A stretch of DNA of 64,000 nucleotides from Leguminivora glycinivorella (GCF_023078275.1 NC_062979.1:13745848-13809847); one strand, 5' to 3'; positions 33,701 through 35,723 are shown, numbered from the stretch's first letter. Program-made: numbers and translations. The notes: generated by a model from the letters alone, not told the origin.

Positions 33701-35723
33701 GCACAATCGCTCACGAAACGCTCACGAAACGAAGCGCTAGTAGATATCTATCTCTATCGCGCTTGCGTATTGGCGCGACAGAGCCAGCGGCGTATCGCTT
33801 TCGTTTGGCGTCGGAGAAATGCCATTCGGCTACGGGGCCTGGTGTGAATCATGTCCAAGTGCGGACATCCCGGTCGCCCGTCACAGCCAGCGGGCTTGGG
33901 ACTCTCCCCTCCTAAAAGCAGCCCATGATACACTACTGGTTGAGAGTCCGGACGATTTTGAACGTGCCCGAATCCTCGCCGTCTCAGTTCCCGAGTCCGG
34001 CCACTGGCTTCGGGCACTTCCATCGCGACAGATTGGCACTGTTTTGGACCCAAGTAGCTTGAGAATAGCTATATGCTTAAGGCTTGGGTCCAAAATATGT
34101 ATCCCTCACAAGTGCTCCTGCGGCAAAAATGTCGATGAGCTGGGCCGACATGGACTTTCATGCAGCAAAAGCGCCGGTCGCCTGTTTCGCCATGGCACCA
34201 TTAATGATTTGGTCCGTCGCTCGCTTGCCACTGCCTCTGTGCCTGCAGTTCTCGAACCCACAGGTATGGTAAGGGACGATGGCAAGCGTCCCGACGGGGC
34301 CACTTTGGTGCCGTGGAAACTAGGCAGAGCCCTGGTATGGGACGCTACTTGCGTAGATACCTTCGCGCAGTCCCATATCCAGGCGACCCGCACTCAGGCC
34401 TGTGGTGCGGCTGACCAGGCCCAGATTCTCAAGCGCCGCAAATACTCGTCCTTGCTTAAGGACTACGAGTTTGCGGCGCTTGCTATGGAGACACTGGGTC
34501 CTTGGTCGGCCGACATGAAAGCCTTTGTGGGAGCTCTGTCGGCTCGGCTTATCGACTCTACTGGAGACCCTAGAGCTGGCGCGTATTTCTCGCAACGTAT
34601 CGCACTGGCGATACAGCGAGGAAATGCCGCCAGCATAATGGGCACCATGCCGCAGGCGGATTTGTTAGATGTTTTTTCTTTTTATAATTGGGTTCTTTTA
34701 TTTTTATTATTATTTTCTAATTATTTCTTTAGTATTATTTATTATAAGCTTATTTTTAAGTAGTGATTTAGTTATAATTTAGTTTTATTTTATTTGTAAG
34801 ATTTTAATTTAAGTGTTTTTATAAGTATGTTTTAATGGTTATTAATAAAGATTATTGTTATGTAAACACGATTAGAAGTACTTTATAATTAAGTTTTTGC
34901 ATGCATTTGTATCAAAAAATAATAATTTTGTAACGTTTTGTACTAAAGTAACTTATGTTACACTAAGCTTAAATTTATAACTTTGTACATACTTTTACAC
35001 ATAAGTGTTACCTATTAGTGAAAACTTCATTGGCTTATGATCCACCTAAATGTACGATTTACAATGTATTATATAATGCTGTTTGTTTTCCTTAATAAAG
35101 AAAAAAAAAATAAAAAAATAAAAATAGCGATACATCCGATCATCAATGGTCATGATGAAAATATTTACACTGTGACAAAAGCTAGAAAATTAGAACAATT
35201 TTTTTTTCCCCGATATAAACGAAATTGGCTGCTGACGTTGTTTTACGTTTAGTAGTATTTATAATAATGAAAATATCCAATCATAGTAAGTACTCGTATT
35301 TTAATGCGTATAGTAGGGAAAATCAGGTTGTCTCCCTTTTTTCTCTCTCAATTCTTCATTTAAGTTCATAACACAATGCCATCCCGTCACAAGCAACCCG
35401 TACCTAAATCACCAATCCAGTGCAGTGCAAACACAAATTTAATCTCAATACATCATTTAGCATATTGGAAAGTCAAACAGATATTTTGTGCTAATATTCG
35501 GCAGGCGTTGCGAGAACTCCAGCTGGCTTACTAAGTATTTTGAACGTATCGCAGCTGGTATTTTCGCGACGCGTTTTCATTCAAACGTAACTCTATAGAT
35601 ATATAATTATCTAAAAATATGTATAACTTGGCAGGTAATGGTATACAAAATTATGACTTACCGTTAAAACTTGTGAAGCTATTGACAGCAGCAAAATTGT
35701 TGTTCTTGAGAACGCCATCTTGC
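652..35723 (-). CDS. Secreted Gly/Ala-rich protein, 7 coding exons, 384 residues
   Basis: This is a spliced gene read on the minus strand from the ATG at 35718 to TGA at 652-654. Coding lengths are 57, 88, 102, 140, 348, 300 and 120 nt, which sum to 385 codons including the stop, and phases match at all six junctions. Residues 1-19 form a hydrophobic signal peptide. Residues 20-129 are Gly/Ala-rich with repeated AAAGL and GLFA motifs. Residues 130-245 are less repetitive and end in a Phe/Pro/Gln-rich stretch. Residues 246-345 open with tandem VEK-x-YH-x2-P units, and residues 346-384 end in a Gly/Ala/Tyr tail. There are no catalytic motifs and no obvious chitin-binding R&R domain. I infer an extracellular structural role (cuticle, chorion or silk type); the family is not recognised. 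A small exon in the 22 kb intron could have been missed. Confidence 0.8.
772..1520 (-). other. Intron, nothing recognised
   Basis: This is the last intron of the Gly/Ala-rich gene, with GT..AG ends. No transposon family seen elsewhere in the window is recognisable inside it. Confidence 0.55.
1521..1820 (-). CDS. Coding exon 6, VEK-x-YH repeats
   Basis: This 300 nt exon is phase 0 at both ends, with a TGTTTACAG acceptor and GTAAGT donor. It encodes 100 residues. The first third holds near-repeats VVVEKHVYHEQP and VIVEKRIYHKKP, then a His/Lys/Phe-rich stretch, a third VEK-like unit (IEKRVDVGVDN), an Ala-rich patch, and GGQQVSYTKQVNF. Tyr, His and Lys next to Pro are common in cross-linked cuticle or silk proteins; that role is an inference. 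Confidence 0.8.
2171..2518 (-). CDS. Coding exon 5 of the Gly/Ala-rich protein
   Basis: This 348 nt exon is phase 0 at both ends, with acceptor TTACAG and donor GTTTGT. It encodes 116 residues. A short GGESGAAGSSG linker with a serine-rich patch leads into a more complex, Asn/Val/Phe-containing segment that ends in a Phe/Arg/Pro/Gln stretch (FRQPVFHFPQQSG). The open frame runs a little past both splice sites. Confidence 0.8.
2922..3061 (-). CDS. Coding exon 4 of the Gly/Ala-rich protein
   Basis: This 140 nt exon runs from phase 1 to phase 0, with acceptor AAATACAG and donor GTAAGC. It encodes two Gly/Ala units, GLFAGATAGG...KAAAGLAGG and GVGFAGASAG...NAAAGL, so it looks like an internally duplicated version of exon 3. 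An antisense LINE fragment begins about 25 bp upstream of the acceptor. Confidence 0.8.
3085..3577 (+). pseudogene. 5'-truncated LINE, reverse transcriptase C-terminal tail
   Basis: About 85 codons on the plus strand resemble the C-terminus of CR1/Jockey-type LINE reverse transcriptases: IQYRNKLLLPKTNLEMCKNS, an IFNKIPNTIK motif where LYNKLP-type sequence is usual, then a Lys-rich KFKKLL...YYSIKDFLND end. A 3' UTR follows and ends in ACAAATAAATGAAATGAA. It sits antisense in the intron upstream of exon 4 and is 5' truncated, as is usual for LINEs. Confidence 0.65.
3771..3917 (-). mobile_element. Diverged copy of the GCCGAATGGC repeat family
   Basis: It shares the core CTGGCTCTGTCGCGCCAATW with copies at 10128, 33692, 42583 and 49728, along with the flanking CGATCAAAACGCAGT and AGAGATA segments. 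The termini have decayed. Confidence 0.55.
4829..5079 (+). mobile_element. RTE-tail/SINE-like repeat (CTAGCTTTTGCTCGCGGCTT)
   Basis: This begins CTAGCTTTTGCTCGCGGCTT, contains GTAGCCTATGTCACTC and ACGTCAATTCGTCGCTCCG, and ends TTTATAATATTAGTATGGAT. The same order occurs at 12238, 14122, 36366 and 50503. I regard it as a non-autonomous element using an RTE-type LINE 3' tail. Confidence 0.7.
5080..5656. other. Intronic sequence, nothing recognised
   Basis: AT-rich intron sequence. Short open frames here have no recognisable motifs or splice support. Confidence 0.4.
5657..5781. mobile_element. Fold-back MITE (ATCATGCTTACAATTTTATC)
   Basis: Inverted repeats of about 37 bp (ATCATGCTTRCAATTTTATC then ACTTATCCACG...GATAAG) flank a non-palindromic loop of about 50 bp. 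The same element forms the apex of the 1.6 kb palindrome at 7402-9019. Confidence 0.75.
5790..6630. other. Intronic sequence, mostly unassigned
   Basis: Only one partial resemblance is seen: around 6127-6200 the text CACGCGAACTCGC..GCATGCGATT recalls the MITE at 20146. Otherwise there is no supported feature. Confidence 0.35.
6634..6773. mobile_element. Fold-back MITE (CCAACCAATTGGAACCCTAG)
   Basis: About 36 bp terminal inverted repeats (CAACCAATTGGAACCCTAGG, then CCACTGTAGAAC) flank a short AT-rich centre. Related, more diverged copies lie at 36830-36945 and 59388-59515. Confidence 0.75.
6776..7065 (+). mobile_element. GTCAAACARTTGAAG repeat split by a PIF-like MITE
   Basis: The left part (GTCAAACAGTTGAAGATCAT...GTCCTGAGTCGA...CACGCTCG) and right part (CGCTCCACTCCGAGCG...CACTCAGGCC) match the uninterrupted copy at 51538-51662. 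The break is filled by the 145 bp element at 6868-7012. Confidence 0.65.
6868..7012. mobile_element. PIF/Harbinger-like MITE, 145 bp, TAA target duplication
   Basis: Long inverted repeats begin CGGCTCAGCCACGACA and continue through GGTCTAAGCGCG; the element is GC-rich. It is flanked by TAA on both sides. The sister copy at 17204-17348 is also 145 bp and is flanked by TTA. A 3 bp TWA target is characteristic of PIF/Harbinger transposons. Confidence 0.7.
7114..7223. repeat. Fold-back repeat (GTTTYGAGGA, GTTGTCCCCGT)
   Basis: TTTCGAGGAGTGCGTTGTCC on the left pairs with the complement of GGGGACAACGTCGTCCTCAA on the right. The motif also appears near 38617 and next to the element end at 62810, so it is a dispersed family. 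Confidence 0.5.
7335..7396. repeat. Short hairpin (ATCAGGCCGTCCATATCGCA)
   Basis: Twenty-base arms pair around a loop of about 20 bp. Nearly the same sequence, preceded by the same GGTCGCGCGATAAA segment, occurs at 18228-18302, so this is a MITE end or short MITE. It directly abuts the left arm of the 1.6 kb palindrome. Confidence 0.55.
7402..9019. repeat. Nearly perfect 1.6 kb inverted repeat (arms about 787 bp, loop about 44 bp)
   Basis: Left arm 7402-8188 and right arm 8233-9019 are reverse complements. Positions pair with a constant sum of 16421 at both the outer edge and the apex, so there is no net indel. I saw only about three mismatches by eye (near 7470, 8025 and 8175). The apex is a copy of the MITE at 5657. 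Each arm also contains an internal TIR-like unit bounded by CCCTGCAG and the mirrored ACTATAGACT/AGTCTATAGT motifs. It lies in the intron between exons 3 and 4, so the pre-mRNA could form a long double-stranded hairpin. Confidence 0.9.
9020..9414. other. AT-rich intron spacer
   Basis: No open frame, repeat pair or RNA gene is visible between the 1.6 kb palindrome and the next MITE. Confidence 0.45.
9415..9850. mobile_element. GAGCTCTTTC fold-back MITE carrying an inserted MITE
   Basis: The outer arms (CCACTTTTTTTT...GAGCTCTTTCAATCCTA...GGAGA against TCTCC...GATCGAAAGA...AAAAAGTGG) match the element at 23948-24218. The centre is interrupted by the GC-rich palindrome at 9529-9676. Confidence 0.6.
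9529..9676. mobile_element. GC-rich fold-back MITE (GTTACGCCGTG)
   Basis: Nearly perfect arms of about 40 bp (GTTACGCCGTGTCTTGCGTG, then GGCGACGGTCGCGCGAC) enclose a loop of about 70 bp. Apparent open frames on both strands here come from the palindrome and are not genes. Confidence 0.75.
9958..10059 (-). CDS. Coding exon 3 of the Gly/Ala-rich protein
   Basis: This 102 nt exon is phase 1 at both ends, so it could be skipped or duplicated without a frameshift. It encodes a Gly-rich unit of about 34 residues containing GGLFAEAG and AAVAGLGGGA. The acceptor AG follows a run of about 12 T (A on the plus strand, 10062-10073). A LINE 3' end abuts that tract, so the branch point probably lies in transposon sequence. 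The donor is GTAATG. Confidence 0.8.
10075..10470 (-). pseudogene. LINE 3' end fragment with a nested repeat
   Basis: It matches the 3' end of the minus-strand LINE at 61509-62125: GCAAACGAGCAGAC, GGGGAGCCACTTATGCGTTG, GCTCATTCCACAACTTG and AACGAGCGAGAG in the same order. A GCCGAATGGC-family element (10128-10292) is inserted. The LINE end lies about 15-20 bp from the exon 3 splice acceptor. Confidence 0.65.
10128..10292 (+). mobile_element. GCCGAATGGC-family MITE
   Basis: It runs from TCCGAATGCAAAAACGCTCA through GCGTATTGGCGCGACAGAGC and CGTCGCAGAAATG to CCATTCGGCTACGGGG. The ends are inverted repeats of CCGAATGG. It is inserted into the LINE 3' fragment. Confidence 0.7.
10545..10735 (-). 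pseudogene. Remnant of RLE-type LINE C-terminus
   Basis: Across two frames on the minus strand I can read GARGLLRELGKR followed by IALAIQRGNAACVMGTLP. These match the motifs near the end of the better copies at 25629 and 33425 (ETLGPWG..., QRI-x-L-x-IQRGNAAS-x2-GTMP). Frameshifts separate the pieces. Confidence 0.6.
10736..10932. mobile_element. MITE with GGGCCCATTTCTTGAAGCTA terminal repeats
   Basis: The left end GGGCCCATTTCTTGAAGCTA and the right end TTGAGAAATGGGCCCC are inverted repeats, followed inward by ACAAGTTACAG and CTGTAACTTGTAA. A half copy occurs at 15828-15870. The element at 43006-43126 has a similar organisation. Confidence 0.7.
11078..11340. mobile_element. MITE (ACGATACAAGTGCG / CGCACGTGTATCGT)
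   Basis: ACGATACAAGTGCG pairs with CGCACGTGTATCGT, with AACACGACCGGAAGGAGTG in between. A second inverted pair, CAGTACAGATGG/CTCCATCTGTACTG, lies at the outer side. This pattern is very common in moth genomes. Confidence 0.65.
12060..12235. mobile_element. Second, decayed copy of the 11078 MITE family
   Basis: Shared text includes AACACGACCGAAGGGAGTGA, GACACGAGTTACGAATTTC and GCACGTGTATTGTACAAAG. The left end is degraded to ACGATACAATAACGG. Confidence 0.6.
12236..12428 (+). mobile_element. RTE-tail/SINE-like repeat
   Basis: Same family as 4829-5079: TTTTGCCCGCAGCTTCGCTC, GTAGCCTATGTCAATC, ACGTCAATTCGTCGCTCCG and the GACGGACAAACAAACAGACA-type tail. It is shorter in the middle. Confidence 0.65.
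12431..13191. other. Intron 2 remainder
   Basis: AT-rich sequence with a (GACT)n run at about 12829-12846 and a GAATGCGAAGTGCG stretch near 13117. No gene or complete element is supported. Confidence 0.4.
13192..13279 (-). CDS. Coding exon 2 of the Gly/Ala-rich protein
   Basis: The exon is bounded by a TTTGCAG acceptor and a GTACGT donor and is 88 nt long (phase 0 in, phase 1 out). It begins APQFITFKDGKV, the likely mature N-terminus, and ends with the first AAAGLGG motif. The phase-1 end matches the phase-1 start of the next exon. A 172 bp tandem repeat starts only 55 bp upstream of its acceptor. Confidence 0.8.
13334..13827 (+). repeat. 172 bp tandem repeat, about 2.9 copies
   Basis: Units begin GGTTTGAATGCCACATTTTA at 13334, 13506 and 13678, exactly 172 bp apart. 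Copies 2 and 3 look identical; copy 1 differs at a few positions. The joint carries a short internal repeat of TATAGGTT. The array starts 55 bp upstream of the exon 2 acceptor. Confidence 0.9.
14122..14375 (+). mobile_element. RTE-tail/SINE-like repeat
   Basis: A full-length copy: CTAGCTTTTGCCCGCGACTT at the start, CCATACAAACTTC, TAGCCTATGTCACTC, ACGTCAATTCGTCGCTCCG, and the end CCATTTATAATATTAGAAGG. Confidence 0.7.
14745..14950 (+). mobile_element. Degenerate tRNA-derived SINE
   Basis: A box-B-like segment (GATTCAAACCCCGGC) is followed by a body TTTTTCGGAACGAATT...GATCCGTGGCAGTAAGCC. The order parallels the SINE at 31236-31560 (GGTTCGAACCCCGGC, TTTTTCGGAACATA, GAGCCGTGGCAAATG). Confidence 0.5.
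15402..15840 (+). mobile_element. GCCGAATGGC-family copy interrupted by a 4-bp-TSD MITE
   Basis: The left part (TATTGGCGCGAGTCTGACTG CATTT) resumes after 15782 with GGATCGGCATCAAGCGTCAA...GTCATTTCGG, matching the uninterrupted order seen at 18125-18170. The interruption is the MITE at 15465-15782. Confidence 0.6.
15465..15782. mobile_element. CAGCARTTC MITE with ATTT target duplication
   Basis: Terminal repeats are GAGCAGTTCCCG and AGAACTGCTG; inside are CACGTCAGCAAATTTT, GTAATATAAGTCGACTTTCG and TTAATTTTTGTACAAA. ATTT flanks both sides. It carries about 45 bp of extra sequence near the left end. Copies at 19051-19323 and 41088-41360 have the same ends. Confidence 0.75.
15890..16040 (+). repeat. 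tRNA-like repeat unit, copy 1
   Basis: This 151 bp unit is nearly identical to 16202-16352 (one mismatch seen, at about 16013). It contains the 73 nt tRNA-like core at 15931-16003, flanked by AAAGGAAAGGCATGGAAAG on the left and TTTTTTCCTTTAATATAAAA on the right. Confidence 0.8.
15931..16003 (+). tRNA. tRNA-like gene, atypical anticodon arm (likely pseudogene)
   Basis: The acceptor stem (GCTTCCG/CGGAAGC), D stem (GCTC/GAGC) and T arm (GCGGG-TTCAAGT-CCCGC) all pair fully, and box A and box B are intact. The anticodon arm is abnormal: TTGCA/TGCAA pairs around only five loop bases, and a seven-base loop gives a four-pair stem without T33. I therefore assign no amino acid. An antisense frame through this unit is a spurious tRNA-derived ORF. 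Confidence 0.5.
16202..16352 (+). repeat. tRNA-like repeat unit, copy 2
   Basis: Second copy of the 151 bp unit, 312 bp downstream of the first in the same orientation. Its downstream text (ATGTCTAATATGAC) resembles sequence just before copy 1, suggesting duplication of a larger block or a dispersed element. Confidence 0.8.
16243..16315 (+). tRNA. tRNA-like gene, copy 2 (likely pseudogene)
   Basis: It is identical through the 73 nt core to the copy at 15931, with the same fully paired acceptor, D and T stems and the same defective anticodon arm. Two identical defective copies favour a mobile tRNA-like element over two working tRNA genes. Confidence 0.45.
16355..17200. other. Intron sequence, nothing recognised
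   Basis: AT-rich, with no repeat family shared with the rest of the window and no credible open frame. Confidence 0.4.
17204..17348. mobile_element. PIF/Harbinger-like MITE, 145 bp, TTA target duplication
   Basis: Nearly identical to 6868-7012, with more symmetrical arms (CGGCTCAGCCACGACATTGG ... GTGGCTGGGCCG). TTA precedes and follows it. Confidence 0.75.
17477..17562 (+). mobile_element. GCCGAATGGC-family fragment
   Basis: Only the left and core parts remain: TTACGATAACATCGTTATCG and TATTGGCGCGACAGAGCCAG. Another piece of the same family (GCCAGACTGCATTTCGATCG) sits at 18125-18175, on the far side of the TIR element at 17690-18080. Confidence 0.5.
17690..18080. mobile_element. 390 bp TIR element (CACATGAGAGGGCATTGTTT)
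   Basis: Inverted repeats of about 42 bp: CACATGAGAGGGCATTGTTT then GGGCTGGTGTCCCTCTCGCA on the left, with the reverse complement at 18030-18076. The AT-rich centre has no coding capacity. Confidence 0.75.
18228..18302. repeat. Fragment related to the 7335 hairpin
   Basis: It shares GGTCGCGCGATAAA and TAAAACATCGGGCCGTCC with 7315-7360 and ends GAGACGGCC, forming a short inverted pair. Confidence 0.5.
18735..18873. mobile_element. Fold-back MITE (ATACTCTGTCAAACAAGT)
   Basis: Arms of about 45 bp (ATATACTCTGTCAAACAAGT, then TGTCAGTAAATAAGAATAAA) pair across a loop of about 45 bp that itself contains the short inverted pair ATCCTTTTCT/AGAAAAGGAT. Confidence 0.75.
18991..19340 (+). mobile_element. 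PIF-like MITE remnant interrupted by another MITE
   Basis: GACAGCGGCCATT...GGAGTGAGACACAGCCATCG...TTCGCACCT continues after 19323 as ATGGCTGCCGG, the same order as in the intact 145 bp copies. The outer terminal repeats are lost. Confidence 0.65.
19051..19323. mobile_element. CAGCARTTC MITE, 273 bp, ACCT target duplication
   Basis: Ends are CAGCAATTCCCGTCAACTTT and GTTGACGGGAATTGCTG. ACCT at 19047-19050 is repeated at 19324-19327. Joining the flanks restores the order seen in the sister MITEs, so this is a clean insertion with a 4 bp duplication. Confidence 0.85.
19411..19541. mobile_element. Short TIR element (TTAACACTTTCG)
   Basis: Perfect 12 bp inverted repeats TTAACACTTTCG/CGAAAGTGTTAA enclose 107 bp with CCCGACTGTCGGGC and CGTAGAAGCGTAGCCG. 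No coding capacity. Confidence 0.5.
19778..19919. mobile_element. MITE (TGTGAGTGTG / CACACTCACA)
   Basis: ATGTGAGTGTGTTTAGTAAA-ACGTCCCA pairs with TGGGACGTTTTCCCGTGCAC-ACTCACAT. The centre is not palindromic. Confidence 0.65.
20146..20305. mobile_element. MITE (TTTACACGGCGCGCGAATTC / GCACCGTGTAAA)
   Basis: TTTACACGG...GCGAATTCGCTTGCG...TTACATTG on the left pairs imperfectly with CAATGTAATG...CGGATGC...CACCGTGTAAA on the right. Fragments with GCAAGCGAACTCGTATGCGA occur near 4005. Confidence 0.55.
20306..20841. other. Intron sequence, nothing recognised
   Basis: No supported feature. Confidence 0.35.
20842..20967. repeat. Short TIR unit (AACGTGCTAATG / CATTAGCACGTT)
   Basis: Twelve-base inverted ends enclose about 100 bp, followed directly by a CAGGGTTAA/TTAACCC-rich segment to about 21075 that also contains inverted motifs. 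Probably two abutting MITEs. Confidence 0.5.
21525..21835 (+). mobile_element. Dispersed repeat (GGCCACTTCTAG / AAAAGGCCCATACATTTTAG)
   Basis: It contains AAGAATCGTACG, ATTAAAATAAAGAAATATGT, TTTTGGCCACTTCTAGGCTG, CAGCGCCATCTAGTTTTAAG and GGGTACGCTT. Copies occur at 43490-43745 (same strand) and 60633-61230 (opposite strand). No coding potential. Confidence 0.65.
22255..22530 (+). pseudogene. RLE-type LINE 3' remnant
   Basis: The plus strand reads LAQRIGIAVQRGNAASLLGT, the same terminal motif as in the longer copies at 25629 and 33425. An AT-rich 3' UTR follows with TAAACTTGTTACTAATTGTC. The rest of the protein is missing. Confidence 0.65.
22968..23240 (+). mobile_element. tRNA-derived SINE interrupted by a MITE
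   Basis: The SINE head (GGTCCGGTCA...GACCCTGCCTGCTAAG) and body (GGCATTTACATGTTTGATGA, then CCTGAGTCATGGGTGTTTTC) follow the order of the copy at 32316-32575. The break holds the fold-back element at 23017-23144. Confidence 0.6.
23017..23144. mobile_element. Fold-back MITE (CGTTTTCACATTATCC)
   Basis: GTGCGTTTTCACATTATCC and ATCCGATATCGGATGTAGGA on the left pair with TCCTACATCCGATATCGGAT and ATTGTGAAAACGGAC on the right. Arms are about 48 bp and the loop about 35 bp. Confidence 0.75.
23250..23947. other. Intron sequence, nothing recognised
   Basis: AT-rich with a T-run at about 23509-23529. No repeat family or open frame is supported. Confidence 0.35.
23948..24218. mobile_element. GAGCTCTTTC fold-back MITE
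   Basis: CTACTCAGAATCATGAGCTC-TTTCGATTCTA...GGAGA pairs with TCTCC...TAGAATTGAAAGAGCTCATA-ATTCTGAGTAG. Weaker complementarity continues outward (CACTTTTT.../...AAAAAGT). It is the intact relative of the element at 9415-9850. Confidence 0.7.
24220..25180. other. Intron sequence with a short repeat fragment
   Basis: The only recognisable piece is CCGGCCAAGTGCGAGTCGGA through GGGTTCCGTACC at about 24909-24953, the 5' part of the dispersed repeat seen in long form at 29888-30815. Confidence 0.5.
25187..25323. mobile_element. Fold-back MITE (TTATTCATAAACGTACACTA)
   Basis: Arms of about 55 bp (ATTCATAAACGTACACTAAA, GTTATC, GCCGATAAAGTTCG) are inverted repeats. A second copy at 27726-27863 is in the opposite orientation, judged by its loop. 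Confidence 0.8.
25629..26153 (-). pseudogene. LINE C-terminal fragment with restriction-like endonuclease motifs
   Basis: An open minus-strand frame of 174 codons starts inside the protein at LSCQRSAGRFSRH, so the element is 5' truncated just after its zinc-knuckle histidine. It continues with LEPTGISRTDGKRPDGMSL, GRVLVWDATCVDTLAPSH, VETLGPWGPGA, RRAGSFLAQRISLSIQRGNA and GTMP. RPD followed by a downstream D matches the PD...D core of restriction-like endonucleases in R2/R4/CRE-type LINEs. A TAG stop and an AT-rich 3' UTR follow. Confidence 0.7.
26630..26800 (+). mobile_element. SINE 3' part
   Basis: AACATCACAAGCCTTATTGA, CCGTGGGACTTAATCAGTAG and TGTATAAGAATATC match the 3' half of the tRNA-derived SINE at 32316-32575. 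The tRNA head is absent. Confidence 0.6.
26820..27260. other. GC-rich island of unknown nature
   Basis: This stretch of about 440 bp is strongly GC- and CpG-rich in an AT-rich neighbourhood (for example GCGGCCGCGAGC and GGCGGCGCC on the minus strand). A minus-strand frame of about 80 codons (26805-27047) contains ILAAASCGREFAAYSGVAHI but has no family I know and no clear splice sites. It could be a promoter or first-exon region, or an unfamiliar transposon. Confidence 0.35.
27726..27863. mobile_element. Fold-back MITE, second copy of the 25187 family
   Basis: CCCTTATTCATAAACGCACA and GCCGATAAAGTTCGTTTGTC form nearly perfect arms. The loop holds GGCGTATTGGTGTGATAG, the reverse complement of the first copy's loop. 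Confidence 0.8.
28544..29008 (+). CDS. Putative two-exon, 77-residue Lys-rich protein inside a TIR element
   Basis: Exon 1 (28544-28561) encodes MDNYLE and ends at a perfect GTAAGT donor. Exon 2 (28793-29008) follows a T-rich tract and TTTCAG acceptor, and the junction is in phase 0. The 77-residue product has a Gly/Thr-containing start, a strongly basic middle rich in KKKQNKK-type runs, and a CPICDEN motif (C-x2-C) with further cysteines 17 and 25 residues after the first, so a small metal-binding fold is possible. I do not recognise the family. It may be the fused ends of an internally deleted transposase gene, or a gene captured by the element. Confidence 0.45.
29173..29180 (+). terminator. 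Poly(A) signal for the small gene in the TIR element
   Basis: AATAAA lies about 165 bp after the TAA stop of the 77-residue frame and inside the element's right terminal repeat, so the putative transcription unit is complete within the element. Confidence 0.35.
29550..29675 (-). CDS. Possible 41-residue ORF, unknown
   Basis: The minus-strand ATG at 29675 opens a frame beginning MTDFTKDNDELIEVILERTL and ending FLPAHK. Its acidic and basic mix looks protein-like and could be the first exon of a longer gene or transposase. Upstream sequence to about 29880 is GC-rich. A 27 bp hairpin (AACATAAGTCCA and its complement) lies inside the frame. There is no family match from memory. Confidence 0.25.
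   Translation of the reverse strand: MTDFTKDNDELIEVILERTLRAKRLRYKHKSIGLMFLPAHK
29888..30815 (+). mobile_element. Long copy of the GTGCGAGTCGG / TACGGAACCCTAAAAA repeat
   Basis: It begins GGTCAAGTGCGAGTCGG and ends with CTATAAGGGTTCCGTTTTTC, TTTGAGGTACGGAACCCTAA. The interior holds ATATCTCGGAAACGATAAGA and ACAGAGGGACAGACAGACAC. These flanks are very common in moth genomes. The interior has stops in all frames. I treat it as a non-autonomous, probably RTE-related, retroelement. Confidence 0.6.
31236..31560 (+). mobile_element. tRNA-derived SINE
   Basis: A box-B segment (GCGGGTTCGAACCCCGGCTC) follows AAGAGCGTGCGACTTTCAAT, a tRNA-like D and anticodon region. The body is TTTTTCGGAACATATGTGCG, CATCGTGAGGAAACCGGACT, CAGTCGTTTTCGTAAAACTA and GCGTGAGCCGTGGCAAATGC, ending GGATGACGACGA. 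Confidence 0.7.
31561..32180. other. Intron sequence, nothing recognised
   Basis: AT-rich with no supported feature. Confidence 0.35.
32181..32945. mobile_element. Overlapping fold-back elements with a nested SINE
   Basis: A related terminal motif occurs three times: GTAGGGGATACCGAGGCGAG at 32181, its complement-like form at 32630-32670, and GTAGGAGATACCAAGGTAAG at 32901. The inner pair (32623-32748 against 32820-32945) gives arms of about 126 bp with one 2 bp gap seen. The outer left arm pairs with the same middle arm (ACAACGTCGA/TCGACGTTGT) across a SINE at 32316-32575. Confidence 0.65.
32316..32575 (+). mobile_element. Lepidopteran-type tRNA-derived SINE, full length
   Basis: The tRNA head contains box A-like GGCCTAGCGCGTAGTGA and box B GGTTCGAATCCCGGT. 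The body is AAGGGCATTTATTTGTG, TTTCTGAGTCATGGATGTTT, TATATATCGTTGTCTGAGTA, TTCTTGAGCTTACCGTGGGA and a TTTATTTATT tail. Other copies or parts are at 22968, 26630 and 42868. Confidence 0.85.
33046..33348 (+). other. Open frame of about 100 codons, unknown
   Basis: The frame has a balanced composition (VLQKHENITQYKATFDAVNA ... VKFVWLTPLAKCILNTVN) that looks more protein-like than most spurious frames here. It has no motif I recognise. It could be a decayed transposase or LINE segment. Confidence 0.2.
33425..34765 (+). pseudogene. LINE C-terminal half with zinc knuckle and restriction-like endonuclease, interrupted by a MITE
   Basis: The left part encodes ALPVRLGGLGVR and LPAFLASVYGSLSLVG, as found between the RT and the C-terminal domain. 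After the MITE at 33692-33848 a long open frame gives PESGHWLRALPS, CSCGKNVDELGRHGLSC (a C-x-C...H-x3-C knuckle), GKRPDGATLVPW, GRALVWDATCVDTFAQSH, METLGPWS, and QRIALAIQRGNAASIMGTMP. RPD...D after the knuckle fits the RLE of R2/R4/CRE-type LINEs. The MITE also shifts the frame. An AT-rich 3' UTR continues to about 34865 (ATTAATAAAG). Confidence 0.75.
33692..33848 (+). mobile_element. GCCGAATGGC-family MITE inside the LINE
   Basis: It runs from GCTAGCCGAATGGCACAATC to GCCATTCGGCTACGGGGCCT, with the shared core TATTGGCGCGACAGAGCCAG. CGCTCACGAAA is duplicated once. The reverse complement of 49728-49866 is almost identical, including variant internal bases, so these two are close relatives. Confidence 0.8.
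34870..35661. other. Intron 1, promoter-proximal part
   Basis: AT-rich sequence between the LINE 3' end and exon 1. No repeat family, regulatory motif or open frame that I can support. Confidence 0.4.
35662..35723 (-). CDS. First coding exon (signal peptide)
   Basis: A T-rich acceptor ending in TTACAG precedes five non-coding bases and then the ATG at 35718. This means at least one untranslated exon lies further upstream (higher coordinates). The exon encodes 19 residues: MAFSR followed by a Leu/Ile-rich core and SQVLT, a typical insect signal peptide. It ends in phase 0 at a consensus GTAAGT donor (35661-35656). The next recognisable exon is 22.4 kb away. Confidence 0.8.
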
